Of a stretch of DNA of 64,000 bases, positions 47,246 to 58,178 are shown piece after piece. A model generated the notes under the pieces. It searched no databases and was not told the DNA's origin. It saw only the letters and a list, made by a program, of their open reading frames with translations. Source of the DNA: Ochotona curzoniae. Its lineage: Eukaryota > Chordata > Mammalia > Lagomorpha > Ochotonidae. The position numbers and the translations under genes were made by a program. Each line of letters opens with the position of its first letter. The first letter of the stretch is position 1. The DNA is taken from the NCBI RefSeq assembly GCF_017591425.1, contig NW_024465886.1, forward strand, positions 776,501 to 840,500. The letters run 5' to 3'.

Positions 47246-48094
47246 TTACAACCATGACCAATTGAAGTAACTCAGGTTGAGTTTATTTGGTGGTGGGTTG
47301 AGTAAAGTCCTGAGCTACATTTTGGAGTGCAAAAGGGAATGGCCAAAACATGCTGAGTCAATGTCAATCACTTGAGAGCAAAAACTGAGACCACAAACCA
47401 CCAGAATTTAAATGTAACACTTGGTGCAAAGCCAATAAGTAAAACGGCCTTTAAGCAGAGCTTGCCAAGGCTGAAGAGAAGGAAGCCCAGCAATCAACCC
47501 TGTGGTCTTCTGGAACTCAGCAGACAACAGTTTTCAAGTAACTGACAAAGGTCTAAGTCACCCACTTCACACAGAGGCAAAATTGAATCTAGGAGCTCTT
47601 TTTAGGAGCTGAAGTTCTGATAGCTTGTGTTGTCATGATTCATCACTCTGCAGGCCTGCTCCCATCCCATCAGCTCAGCTGCCCTTAGTGCTATGACCAT
47701 AGGTAGAGACAGGGGAGCCCTCTTCTATAAACCACGTCCAAAGACACTGCAAAGGACGACGACCCAGACACGGGCTGTGAGTGAAATCCAATGTGGGAGA
47801 TAGCCTGCGTTCTCTCTTCATGGACCCATGTGCAGCTGTAGATGACAAGATTCTCTGACAAAATAAATAGACATCAGAGTTATACACGTCTGTAGGTTTG
47901 CTCCAGTCACAGAAGTATGTTCTGACAAGGTAGTGCTTAGAGACAACTGATAATATATGAGGATACAAGTGGGTGCTTGTTTTTGTGGTAAAATATGTCA
48001 GACTATCACTAATAGTCAGATTCAAAGATGTCAACTTCTGTGTGTATGATGAAGTAGGAATTAAAATAACCCATTATTTTAAAAAATGTTTAGT
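47246..48094. other. Non-coding stretch, no gene seen
   Basis: Nothing recognised except a perfect TGCTGAGTCA (NF-E2/small-Maf type) at 47351-47360, which could be chance. Confidence 0.5.
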
Positions 48095-48348
48095 TGTGGG
48101 ACCAATGCAATGATTCAGCTGTCTAACCCTCCACATCCAAGTGCCGGGATCCCATAGGGGTGCTGGTTCTAATCCTGGCAGCTCCTGTTCCCATGCAGTT
48201 CCCTGCTTGTGGCCTGGGATAGCAGCAGGGAACAGCCCAAACCCTTGGACCCTGCACCCAAATGGGAGACCCAGAGGAAGCTCCTGACTCCTGGTTCCTG
48301 GCTCCTGGCTCCTGGTTCCCGGTTCCTGGCCAGCCTTCCGACTTGATG
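48095..48348 (+). mobile_element. CSINE, plus strand, with internal 7-bp expansion
   Basis: TGTGGGACCAATGCAATGATTCAG (head), GGTGCTGGTTCTAATCCTGG (intact-looking B box GGTTCTAATCC), GCAGTTCCCTGCTTGTGGCC, CTTGGACCCTGCACCCAAATG and GGAGACCCAGAGGAAGCTCC. The normal CTCCTGGCTTC block has become seven 7-mers at 48281-48329 (CTCCTGA, CTCCTGG, TTCCTGG, CTCCTGG, CTCCTGG, TTCCCGG, TTCCTGG). The 3' tail is mostly missing. Confidence 0.85.
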
Positions 48349-51300
48349 GACATGCTGATTTATTTATTCCATATTTTTTGTGACACTGCATATCAAATTT
48401 GTCTTCAGTTTGTTCCTTAAAGACTCATAGAATGTTGAATCATAACGAGTTGTTCATATAGCATTTCCCAGCATGACTTACTCCAAAATTCTCTTCCTGC
48501 AGGATGCCTTGTAATAAGAATGGAGAGTCCTGAGATATAGGAAAACCACTCCATAGATTGTCCTAGAAAGCCACACATCCTAGAAAAGTCTACAATAAAA
48601 CAATAAATCCTGTTTGCTTTTATTTGCCTTTTTCTTTCTCCAATCAGCTATAAGGCTCCCAATTTTATGGGCTGGCAGCTCTTCAGTTTCCATTGAACTG
48701 ATGTCACACGGTACTCTGAACTCTGGGAAGCACACTGTTGAATGTTCTCCATGGTTCCTTGTCGTCTGCTTAGAAATCTTCACAATGTGAGACAAAGCCC
48801 CATGTGTTCTTCAGTCTCTGTCCCAGGGACACTCTGGCCTTCTCTCCAAGTCAAACATTGTTTACCTGCGTCTTCTGTCTCTTATTCCTCCCTACTTGCA
48901 GGCAATTCACTGCTTATTTTAGAAGCCCTGTCAATAATTTCATAAGCAACCCACAGGCAGAATTTATGTATTCCATAAGTGAATATTTGACAAGCATGGA
49001 CGATACAGCAAAGTACACTCCAAGTAGTTCTGTGAGAAAGAAAAAGCTGAAGACAAGTTCAGTATCTGTTGTTTAGGAGTTTAAGATCTATCCAAGAAGA
49101 ATCCACTGTACATATTTTTATCAGAACTTTGTGGAGGAATCAGCTGGAAGCAGAAGGAAATATCTGGTTGAAGAGAGCCTAAGAAGATGCCATGACAGAG
49201 AATTGAAGTGTTATTCCTGGATGGGCAAAAGCGTTAGAATTAAAATTATGCAATATTAAAAATAATAACACTCCATGGAGAGTCTCCTGTGTTGGCCAGA
49301 ACACGGTAGATAGATTACAGGTAAATGTGGAACAAAAGTTTGGAGTCAAAAAAATACTTATTTTTAAATGTTCTACTAACGAAAGAGGCGTTTGTGTAAC
49401 AGACAGTTGCAGATCCACAGAACAAGAAGCTGGATGAGGATACCGTAAAAACAGTGAAGTAATGCATGGGGAAGATGAACTTGGTAGCAGTTACTCCAAA
49501 ACTGAATTGAAAGGCAAGCAGAAGCTGAGCCTACCAGAAAGATAATACAAACCGTTTCAATGAGACTTGGCACATGAGTGGTTATGCAGTGAATAAACCC
49601 ACAGATGATCTGTCTTTGGATCTTATTGTCTGAGAGGCTGCAGGAGAAATAGGAACAGCTGCTTTGGGGGTGGCGAGGACTGGGTGTTTGGGTTTTGATT
49701 CATTGTAGGAGGCCAAAGAACATGGAGATGGCATTTCCATGCAAGCAATTAGAAGTGCAAACTTGGAAACTCAGAGAGGCTTGTGCCAAAAGAAAAAAAA
49801 AAAAAAAGAACAGCAAAGTCCTGCAGGTTAAATAATTGACTCGCATGAGGTAAATTCAATCTTACTGGAAGAAAACACGAAGGCAGAAGTGCTGCGGGCC
49901 GAAACTAAGTATTCCGAGAACAGAACTGCTAAGACATACTGCATGGAAGGTAGCGGTCCGTGGCAGGTGTTATTCTTAAGGGGACAGGTTCAAATTTCAG
50001 AGGTGACTAGGAAAAGTCAGCAGTGGCTGGAGGAGGACAGAGGCACACAGATGCCAGGTGGCTGCGAATGGAAGCGCTGAGGAGCGATGCTGCATTGACA
50101 GGGTCTGTGGTTGACCTTGTCAGTGTCTCCAGCACTTCCGGCTTAATGCGCTGTGTGTCCTGCTCTCTTTCTTTGGGTACGTGCTGATCAATCTAAGGGC
50201 CTCCTGGCTGGGGCAGTGTATAGTCAGTCACAGGTAGGTTAGGTTGATAAGAAGTAGGATGCCCCAAATGAATGCAGTCTGCTAGGAGAGTTGGTGAGCT
50301 GCTTCTCTTTCTGTCCGTGGTACCCTCTGGTCTGCCCGCTTTCAAAAGCATCTTATACCTTTGTCTTGTCTCAGTATGCAAAAGCTCTTCTTCAAGTCTT
50401 GGTTCATACTTCAGCAAAACGAGATAGGACTTGAGCATGGGGAAAAAGAGTTGATGAAAGAAATAAAGGATTAGCATGAGAAAAAAAAAGGAGATATCTG
50501 GTTGGTACAGCAACTCAGGAAATAAAGAATGGGGTTTTCCAAGCAGTGGTATATGCTGGCAGAGATGAAGCACAGACTGGAAAAAAAGCCGCAGCGTGTT
50601 GGCTTGAACACACAGAGAGGGCAGTCACACTCAGCAGCTTACGAGGCAATGCCTTTGAGGGATTGTTGACCACTGGCCATTGGTCAGTCCTGCTCCCTTC
50701 CCAGGTCTCCACTTCTGAGCCCCAGCTTATGATGATGTTGCTAGCTCAGGGTTCCTATTTTGAAGCCATTTCAGTAAAGCCATTGAAGATTATAATTGAT
50801 GGAAGAGAAAAAGGAAATAAGTGACAATCAGGATGCCTATACATCGGATGGAATCAAGTTCAAAATATTTGCACTTGAGAAGATGCTGTTCTGGTGACTG
50901 GAGTCTTCTTAGCACTGTGGCTTACAATATGAGCTCTCAGGAACCAGCCCTGCATTGCATGCAGCCAGTGGTCATTGGTAGCCAAGCTTCTGAAATGTAG
51001 TCAGATCTTCCCAGTTCCTCCAACTCTTTTTCCCAGAAACTTGCCCAAAATTCTACCTCATCTGCAAAACACACCAGTTATGACATGGTCACCGCTTACC
51101 TACCAAAGTTGGAGTCTAGCGAAATTTGAGTCTTGCTGCCAACAGTAAGGCTTCTTAAAAAAGTCCAGAGAAAATATGTCAGACAACATTTTAGCCTTGA
51201 AAATGTAGCAATGTGTGTATTCTACATTCTTGTGCTTCGAAGCTCAAGATCTGTTTGGCAAAGATAGGAACTTTCCAGTGTGCTCAGAGAAGGTGAGGAC

Positions 51301-51869
51301 TTGGCAGAAAACGTGAGCTTGCTTTCCGCTGAATGCAGTCCTGCCCATGTGTAATCCCAGGAAATTGGAATTAGCACAATTCTTGCAGTTTGCAAAAGTC
51401 ATTTCGGAGCCTGTGCAGTGGTTTTCTCATGACACTGGGATTTTATTACTTGGAGTTGAGCACACGGTGGTGCTTGCTGGTGAACTGTTTGTGGTCCTGT
51501 CATTTCTCCCAATCCCTAGGTATTCAATGCTTATTGAAATTAAATTTTCCCTTTCCTACTCAAAATCTTTAAAAGACTCTGCTGTTATAAAAAAAAAATC
51601 ACTCCCATCTGGATAAGATGCAAATGAAGAATTATACAAATCTATTTAAATGCTGTCAGAAGGCTATCGCCTCCTTGAATGATTAGCAAGTCATCTTCGG
51701 AACATCCAATGTCATTCAGTTTACGCGTAAATACAAGCTTGTATGCAGGAAGGGGGAGGAGAGAAAGTTTAGGTGTTACACGGGGAAAGAACAGCCCTTA
51801 CAGTGTTTCAAGGTGCTTTCTTCAGAAATTCTCACAAGGTTTGTATCTTTAATATACTTTGATTTTGAT
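48349..51869. other. Non-coding stretch, no gene seen
   Basis: About 3.5 kb of mixed composition. An A run sits at 49793-49806. Frames up to 126 codons (50193-50573 minus) have no similarity. I recognise no repeat, though very old LINE or DNA-transposon shreds could be missed by eye. Confidence 0.5.
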
Positions 51870-53440
51870 AAGTTACAAGAAGACAGATCTATACTCGGTT
51901 TTTCTAGCATCGTTTGTTAGAAACGACTAATGTACGTGCTCAGCACCTTTGTTACAATCAGTTGCTGTAGAAGCATGAGTTTCCTTCTAGAATTTTGCTC
52001 TATTCTTTTCGATATCAGCATTTGTCTAAATCCCAATAGCACGTTAGTTACTATAGTTTTGTAATGTATGATAAAGCCAGGTAATGTATTCTATATGAGT
52101 ATAGATAATACAAATAGTATATGTAGATGATATAGATATTATATGTAGATAATATAGATACTATAGACAATGTGGTATGAAGGCTGATAATATAATCCCC
52201 CTGCTTTGTTTATTGTTACTCAATTTAACATGTGTTTCCATTAAAAAAAAAATTCAGTAGTGTTTTTCTGCTTCTCCTTTCTGTTTCTTCTATGTCAGTA
52301 AAAAATATCATTGGGATTTTGAAAAGAGTTGCACTGAATCTGTACAGTTTTTTGAATAATATGGACATTGTAACTATTCAAAGTTCCGATCCATGAACAT
52401 AGAATGTCGCTTCCTGTGTCAATAAGTTTTTTTTTTCAGTGATTGGTAGCTTTCACTGTAGAGATGTTTTGCCTGCATATTTTATTTTAGCTTAATTATT
52501 GAAAAGGAGATTTGTTTCTTGATTCTTCAGATGATTATAATAGAACCATGGAATTGGTTTTTGTGCTTGTATCTAATTTTGCTGAACTTAAAATTTATTT
52601 TCAACAGCTTTTTGGTGGAATCTGCTTCTTTTTCTTGTCTAGTTGTTGTAGCTGGGACCTCCAGCTTCAGATAAAACTACTTAAAGTCAAACTCTTCGTC
52701 TTTTGCCAGATCTTTAGACAGAAAGCCTTTAGCGTTTTCCCATTCAGTATGATGCTAACGGTTGATGTGTTATAGCTGACCTTGATTATGTTGGTATCTG
52801 TTTTTTTCTGTACCCAATTTCTTCAGTTTTTTAAATCATGGAAAGAATGTTGAATTTTATAGAATATACTTTCTGTATCCACTCAGATAATCATGTGATT
52901 TTTTGTTCATGGATTGTGTATCTCATTTCTTGATTTATGCATGTCAAACAAATCTTGCATCTGTAAGATTACTCCATTTGATCATGGTGAGAGATCTCTT
53001 TAATGTGTTGCTGGATTTAATTTATTAAGATTTTGTTTAGTTTTTTCGTTTATGTTCTATAAGGATATTGACCCACAGCTTTCTCCTTTTAATTGTGTCT
53101 TTATCTAGTTTGGCTATTAAAATAATATTGGATTCATATAATACATTCGGAACAATCCCCCCTCTATGTGTGGAACAAATGAGAAAGTTGATATTTTTGT
53201 TGTTGAGTGGAGGAATCCAGCAGTGAAGCTCTTGGCCCTGGCTTGTATTTAGTGAAGGATTGTTGAGAGTCCTAGTGCACTCATTGGTTTCTGAATTGTC
53301 CGTTTTGCTATTCTGATTCCGCACGAGTCAACCTTTGTGTGTTCAAGAGTTTCTCGTTTTCTGATCTTTTCTGGAAACGTGTCTTTCTGCATTGTTCAAG
53401 GGTTGTAAGTGGCCTTGATTGGAGGAACCTGATGCTGAAG
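51870..53440 (-). mobile_element. Old L1 (L1M-type) ORF2 fragment, antisense
   Basis: Plus-strand text follows reversed L1 ORF2 for about 1.5 kb: TAGTTACTATAGTTTTGTAATG, CATTGGGATTTTGAAAAGAG, TTGCACTGAATCTGTACAG, TCCGATCCATGAACATAGAATG, AATTTTGCTGAACTTA, CATTCAGTATGATGCTAACGG, AATCATGTGATTTTTTGTTC, TCAAACAAATCTTGCATCTG, ATATTGACCCACAGC and ATCCAGCAGTGAAGCTCTTGG. On minus near 53130 the reverse-transcriptase peptide NIILIAKLDKDT is still legible (usual form NIILIPKPGKDT). Frameshifts and stops break it, so it is inactive. An AT-rich imperfect tandem (unit near TATATGTAGATAATATAGA) is inserted at about 52095-52175. Confidence 0.9.
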
Positions 53441-53582
53441 GGCTTGAATTCCTTGCCACATCAACATTGGGAAATAGAGCTTGTGCATTCTGGAGGGGAC
53501 AGACTGTATCAATTTGTTCAAAGGAGGAAATCCAGTGGTTAGGATGACAAGGAGATATTAGAAAAAGGGACGATGATAGTCC
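53441..53582. other. Short gap, nothing recognised
   Basis: May be more of the same decayed L1; not decidable by eye. Confidence 0.4.
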
Positions 53583-53780
53583 AGAACGCAGTTTGGGAAA
53601 GCAGCAGGTAATGGCCCAAGAGCATGGGCCCTACACCCACTGGGAGACCCGGATGGCATTCTGGGCCCTGGTGTCAGCCTGGCCCAGCCTTTGCCGTTGG
53701 CAGCCATCGAGGGCATACACCACCAAGTGGAAGACCTTTCTTTTTCTTTGTAACTCTGCCTTTCAAATAAATAAATCTCT
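53583..53780 (+). mobile_element. CSINE, plus strand, 5'-truncated
   Basis: TTTGGGAAAGCAGCAGGTAATG, GGCCCAAGAGCATGGGCCC, TACACCCACTGGGAGACCCGG, CAGCCATCGAGGGCATACACC and AGTGGAAGACCTTTCTTTTTC. It ends TGTAACTCTGCCTTTCAAATAAATAAATCTC. The ending CTCTGCCTTTCAAATAAAT differs from the CGCCTTTCCAATAAA end of the 55-kb copy, so this is a different, probably older subfamily. Confidence 0.85.
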
Positions 53781-55168
53781 AAGAACAGAGTAATGATCAT
53801 GACAAGAATCGATCAAGACTAAATGACCAGAATACAGCAAATTCTGAATTATTAAATAGGGAAATGAGATACAAAGTCTGTTCATGCTATAATGTATACT
53901 TCATATAGGAAGCTTTTAAATAACTGTATGGTACGGTTCGTGCCTTTATTGTTACTAATGTTATTGGTTGTTTTTGTCTTAGTCATACTGTCCTGTCATC
54001 AGTTCACCGATCAAACTGCTGTTCATTCTTGTAACTACTGCATACGTTTTAAATGACCAGTCTGTGTTTAACTTGGAAATGTGTCCTTTGAGTCGTATTT
54101 GAAAGCCTGTATCCCTGCGTCTGAACTTCCCACTAAACCTCCTAGTGACTTCCCCAAAGTGCAAATGAGTTGACTAGCTCCCCAGGCTGTGGTTCTGTTG
54201 GATTCTGGCTGAAAAGTTGCTTTGTGATGGTAGGCAATTAGCTTTTCTTCAGACTAATGCAAATTTCGCCTTCTTTCAAAACATCCCTTCATCTGGGCTG
54301 AGGACCAAAACTACTGTTTCAAAGAGTATCCTCAATGCAGAATAGATTGAGAAAGTGCCTGGATGCATTTACCTTTTCTTCCAAAAGTATTGTGCCAACA
54401 AATAAGTAATGAAGCTTTTTCAATGGTAACTTTTCACTTAATGTCCACTAAGTGAGAATGACAAACTAAATGACTGAGGCCTGTGGGGAAAAACAAAACA
54501 GAAAGCCATGTTGATATTATCTTAACAAATGAATGAAATTTGGCCTTCTACGAACCCTGTCAAAGTGCCTGAGATACAAATGCTCTCCCAAGGTAACTGA
54601 AGAGACATAGTTTCTAGAGGCAAGTGACCTGGAGGTTCAAGCTTTATACATCCTTTACACAGTCAAGAAGAGTGACTGAAATTGCTTCCTGCCACACCCT
54701 GAGAAGCAGGTACACTTACATGTCAGGTCTCTGGCTCCGTTAGAGAACAAGGTGTTGTGTGTGGCTTATTTAGGGTTAATACATTAGTGCCTATAGCTGT
54801 GACAGTGTAACTGATAAAGGTGGATCCTTTAGCTTCTTAGAAGATGTGAGGATTGAAATCCTCAGGTGAAGTCTTTCACTGCCAAGTCACAGAGTTGAAA
54901 ATGATTTTTGTTATTTAGAAAAAATGGGAAGAAATCTCAAAATCACCTTAAAAAGTCCTGTTTATATCATCAAGATGTGACATACCATGAATATTAGAAT
55001 AGATTTCTATATACAACATCTTCAGCTTGCTTGTATTTAAGACATATTGCCATGTATTTCATGATCCTTACAAGAAGATAAGTTCTTCAAAGATAGCAAT
55101 TATGAATTTCTTCTTTTTGGAGATCCCAGCTTCAGCAAGTTTCTAAAAATTTGAAGAAGCAAATTCTT
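53781..55168. other. Non-coding stretch, no gene seen
   Basis: AT-rich, no open frame over 61 codons, no repeat recognised. Its right edge is the target-site duplication of the next SINE. Confidence 0.55.
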
Positions 55169-55507
55169 TTAAAGATTTATTTTTTTATTATTTTTTATTG
55201 GAAAGGCGGATATACAGAGAGGAGAGACAGAGAGGAAGATCTTCCGTCCGATGATTCACTCCCCAAGTGAGCGCAACGGGTCGATACTATGCCGATCCGA
55301 AGCCAGGAGCCTCTTCCGGGTCTCCCACGCGGGTGCAGGGTCCCAAAGCTTTGGGCCGTCCTCGACTGCTTTCCCAGGCCACAAGCAGGGAGCTGGAAGG
55401 GAAGCGGGGCTGCCGGGATTAGAACCGGCGCCCATATGGGATCCCGGGCGTGCTAGGCGAGGACTTAACCACTTGCGCCACCGCGCCGGGCCCAGAAGCA
55501 AATTCTT
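55155..55507 (-). mobile_element. Young full-length CSINE with 14-bp TSD
   Basis: The 325-bp element (55169-55493) is flanked by AGAAGCAAATTCTT at 55155-55168 and 55494-55507. Read on minus it begins GGGCCCGGCGCGGTGG. The pol III A box is TGGCGCAAGTGG (55469-55480) and the B box GGTTCTAATCC (55416-55426), so the head is tRNA-derived. It ends in the CGCCTTTCCAATAAA-type A/T-rich tail. GC-rich and CpG-dense (for example CCGGGATCCC and CGCGGGTG), with almost no decay, it is the youngest repeat in the window. It serves as the family reference for the other calls. Confidence 0.97.
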
Positions 55508-57068
55508 GTAGTTTAACACAGTATATGGCTGCTTCAAAGGGTTTGGGAAAGTGAAGTTAAAATAAAAATTTTTTTTAGTGCAAATAATTTCAGAATAAAT
55601 GCATCTGGGTAGTCTTCATGAAATTCATGAAAGGCATATACCCATTTCCAATTCTTTGGGCACCAAAATAAGGTTGTAATTTAATTCCCCTATTGCATGA
55701 GATGTTTTAGTATTTTTATACACAAATGGGCAAATGCGTGTCACCTTGTGCCTGTTCTAAGTCTGTAAAAGTGACGTCCAGGTCTTTGAGTGATTGTCAT
55801 CAGAAGGCTTTGTGGATTGCAGTGTTGGCTTCTGTTGAATAATTTCATCTTTCTCTCCCTAAATATTCTAATCACTGATTACTGATGAGTACGGTTATCA
55901 ACCAAGTGCTGGACTTAAGCAGGGAAACGTTTGGAATAGTTGTGATTTGCAGCAACAAGTAGGTTAGCTAGCAGAGAAAGTACTGAGTTGAAATTGCCAA
56001 TAGCAGGATTGGTCGACTGTTACCACCTGCCAAGGGAAATAAAGAATGAGCTCAAAGTGTTGAGAGTTAAGAGAGCTTTTTAACAGCTAAATAATATATT
56101 TTGGCCAAATATTAAATTTATGAATGAGGTAGGATAAGATTTAGGTACTTCTAATTCATTTTCCAAAAGTTAATTTCCCAAATGTGTAGATACAGATGTG
56201 TATCCAAACACACACAGAGTAATAATATGCTGATAAATATTCAATAGCCCATCAGCTTTCTTGGGGAACAAGGTGAAATGTGAAGATCTATCATCTTGTA
56301 GCAGTGTTGATTTCCATGTTGTAAACATTCTTACCAGGGGTAATTTGAAGCTCCCAAGGGGATGCCACTGAGCAGAGGACTGGGAAAACAGACAGAATTG
56401 CCTGTCACGTTCAAGTGAGGAAGCTCCAATGAATCAATACTCCATAAAGCGTTCAGCTCCAATAGTTCAGAGATCAAATTATACACATTGTACAGAGATG
56501 ACCCAAATCTACTTAGAAATGATCAAAGCTCGTCTGAGTAGGATACTCATTTCTCCTTTCTTCATGTTTTAGTCAACTCAGTACAATAAGACTTACTTTT
56601 CCTGGGAATAAACTCAATTTAACAAAGTACGTGCTATCCATAAATATGTGACGTCGGACACATCCATCAGGTGTAGTGGAATATGGGCATTGTGATGGCC
56701 AGAGAGCATGCTTTAGAAGGGTTCAACTGTACACATCAGCGCCCCATTCTGTGTGGCCTTAACTTCTATAGTGAAACACATGGACATCCATTTTTTGAAA
56801 GTAAGAAATGGGAAGTTCCAGAGAAAAAAATCATACTTGTAAAAGTATGTACTGTTTTGAGCAGCATGATGGAAGCTTAGGCTGTCCGCCTCTATTCCAT
56901 TCAGTGTATGAGCTTTCCCTTTCTTTGGTATGTGCATGCTGTCTACATTCACATTAGTCATTTAGTAGCCACCTCACCTGGCTGACCATTGAGGCACCGA
57001 CAATCTTGTGTTAAAGCAATCCTCATTTTACCTTGTTGTACTTAATGAAGGCATGAGAGTCCTAGTGC
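55508..57068. other. Non-coding stretch, no gene seen
   Basis: AT-rich single-copy sequence. The longest frames are 65-82 codons near 56683-56961 and overlap on both strands. No repeat recognised. Confidence 0.55.
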
Positions 57069-57351
57069 TGGAATTTTGTTTTTTAATTTATTTTCCATGA
57101 AGGAGTTATATATAGAGAAAAATCCTCCATTTTCCAGTTCACTCTGCAGATGGCCTCAATGGCCAGAACTGAGCTGATCTAAAGCCGACAACCAGGAGTA
57201 TCTTCCAGGTGCCTTCCCAGACAGTCGGGGGGAGCTGGACTGTAACTGGAGCAGCAAGGACTTGAACCGGCATCCCTGAGGGATGCTAGCACTGCAGGTG
57301 AAATATTAGCCTGCTAGTCCACCACACTGGCCTCCGTAACTATGGAATTTT
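57069..57351 (-). mobile_element. CSINE with probable 9-bp TSD
   Basis: TGGAATTTT occurs at 57069-57077 and 57343-57351 around a diverged reversed CSINE: AAAAATCCTCCATTTTCCAG, TTCACTCTGCAGATGGCC, GAGCTGATCTAAAGCCGAC, GGGGGGAGCTGGACTGTAAC, GGACTTGAACCGGCATCC (B box GGTTCAAGTCC on minus), and CACCACACTGGCC (head). In element orientation the duplication begins AAAATTCC, as expected for L1-mediated insertion. Confidence 0.85.
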
Positions 57352-57462
57352 TATATAGTGTAATATTATAATTGTTCTGATTATCATTAATTATTGTCAA
57401 GTTCTTACTGTTTCCAATTTATAAATTACATGTTATTGATGTTTGGGAAAACCATTATTCCT
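57352..57462. other. Short AT-rich gap
   Basis: Nothing recognised. Confidence 0.5.
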
Positions 57463-57562
57463 TTTTTTTTTAAGATTCATTTATTCTTAGTGGAAAGTCA
57501 GATTTTACAAAGGAGAGACAGAAAGATCTTCTGTCCGCTGATTCATTCCCAAAGTGGCTAAT
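57463..57562 (-). mobile_element. CSINE 3' end cut off at a CA microsatellite
   Basis: TTTTAAGATTCATTTATTC, GTGGAAAGTCAGATTTTAC, AGAGACAGAAAGATCTTCTG and ATTCATTCCCAAAGTGGC are the reversed tail and 3' ~100 bp. The sequence then passes directly into a CA/TA microsatellite. Confidence 0.85.
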
Positions 57563-57628
57563 ATACATACATACACACACACACACACACATATGTATAC
57601 ACACACACATATACACATTATATATAGA
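57561..57628. repeat. (CA)n/(TA)n compound microsatellite
   Basis: TACATACATACACACAC… with two CA runs separated by ATATGTAT and closing in ATATACACATTATATATA. Likely length-variable. Confidence 0.9.
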
Positions 57629-58178
57629 ATGAGTTATAACATGAAGTTTTTTAGATGTTTGATAGGAGAGTATGACTTCATGTGGTTGCAGCATCTGAAT
57701 TCGTTAGTCTTGAGTAACATTGTAGGTAGAGGGCTGAGCTCTATTGTAGCAAAGTTTAAACTATACAAAGATCCTGAAATAAACCCCTAAAATCTCATGA
57801 GATCAACAATTAAACTGTTGATCCAGGTCACATTTCGGCCTTAAAATATACCTTTCACTTCTACAATTTGTTTTCCAAATGTGTCATAGCAGTATAGACA
57901 TAACAAATGCCAAAATATATGGCAAAGTTCTCAGAAAAGTATGTTACAATTCCTCAAGTCTTTGAAGCTCAGATGAAGCTGCCAGAGCGTGGTGGGTGGT
58001 GAGTCCACGAAGTTATCTTTACCACAGATTAATACATTTATTCATGATGCCCAAGACAACATGGCTACACTAAAATACAAAAGGAAAATCTTGTCTAGTA
58101 AAACTCATTTTTATTTTTCATTTTATTTGTTCACAGTGAAGACAAAATTAATCAACGGAAGTAAACTAGGGTGCATGT
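57629..58178. other. Unique left flank of the large minisatellite
   Basis: AT-rich single-copy sequence without recognised gene or repeat. The composition changes abruptly to G-rich repeat units at about 58179. Confidence 0.55.
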
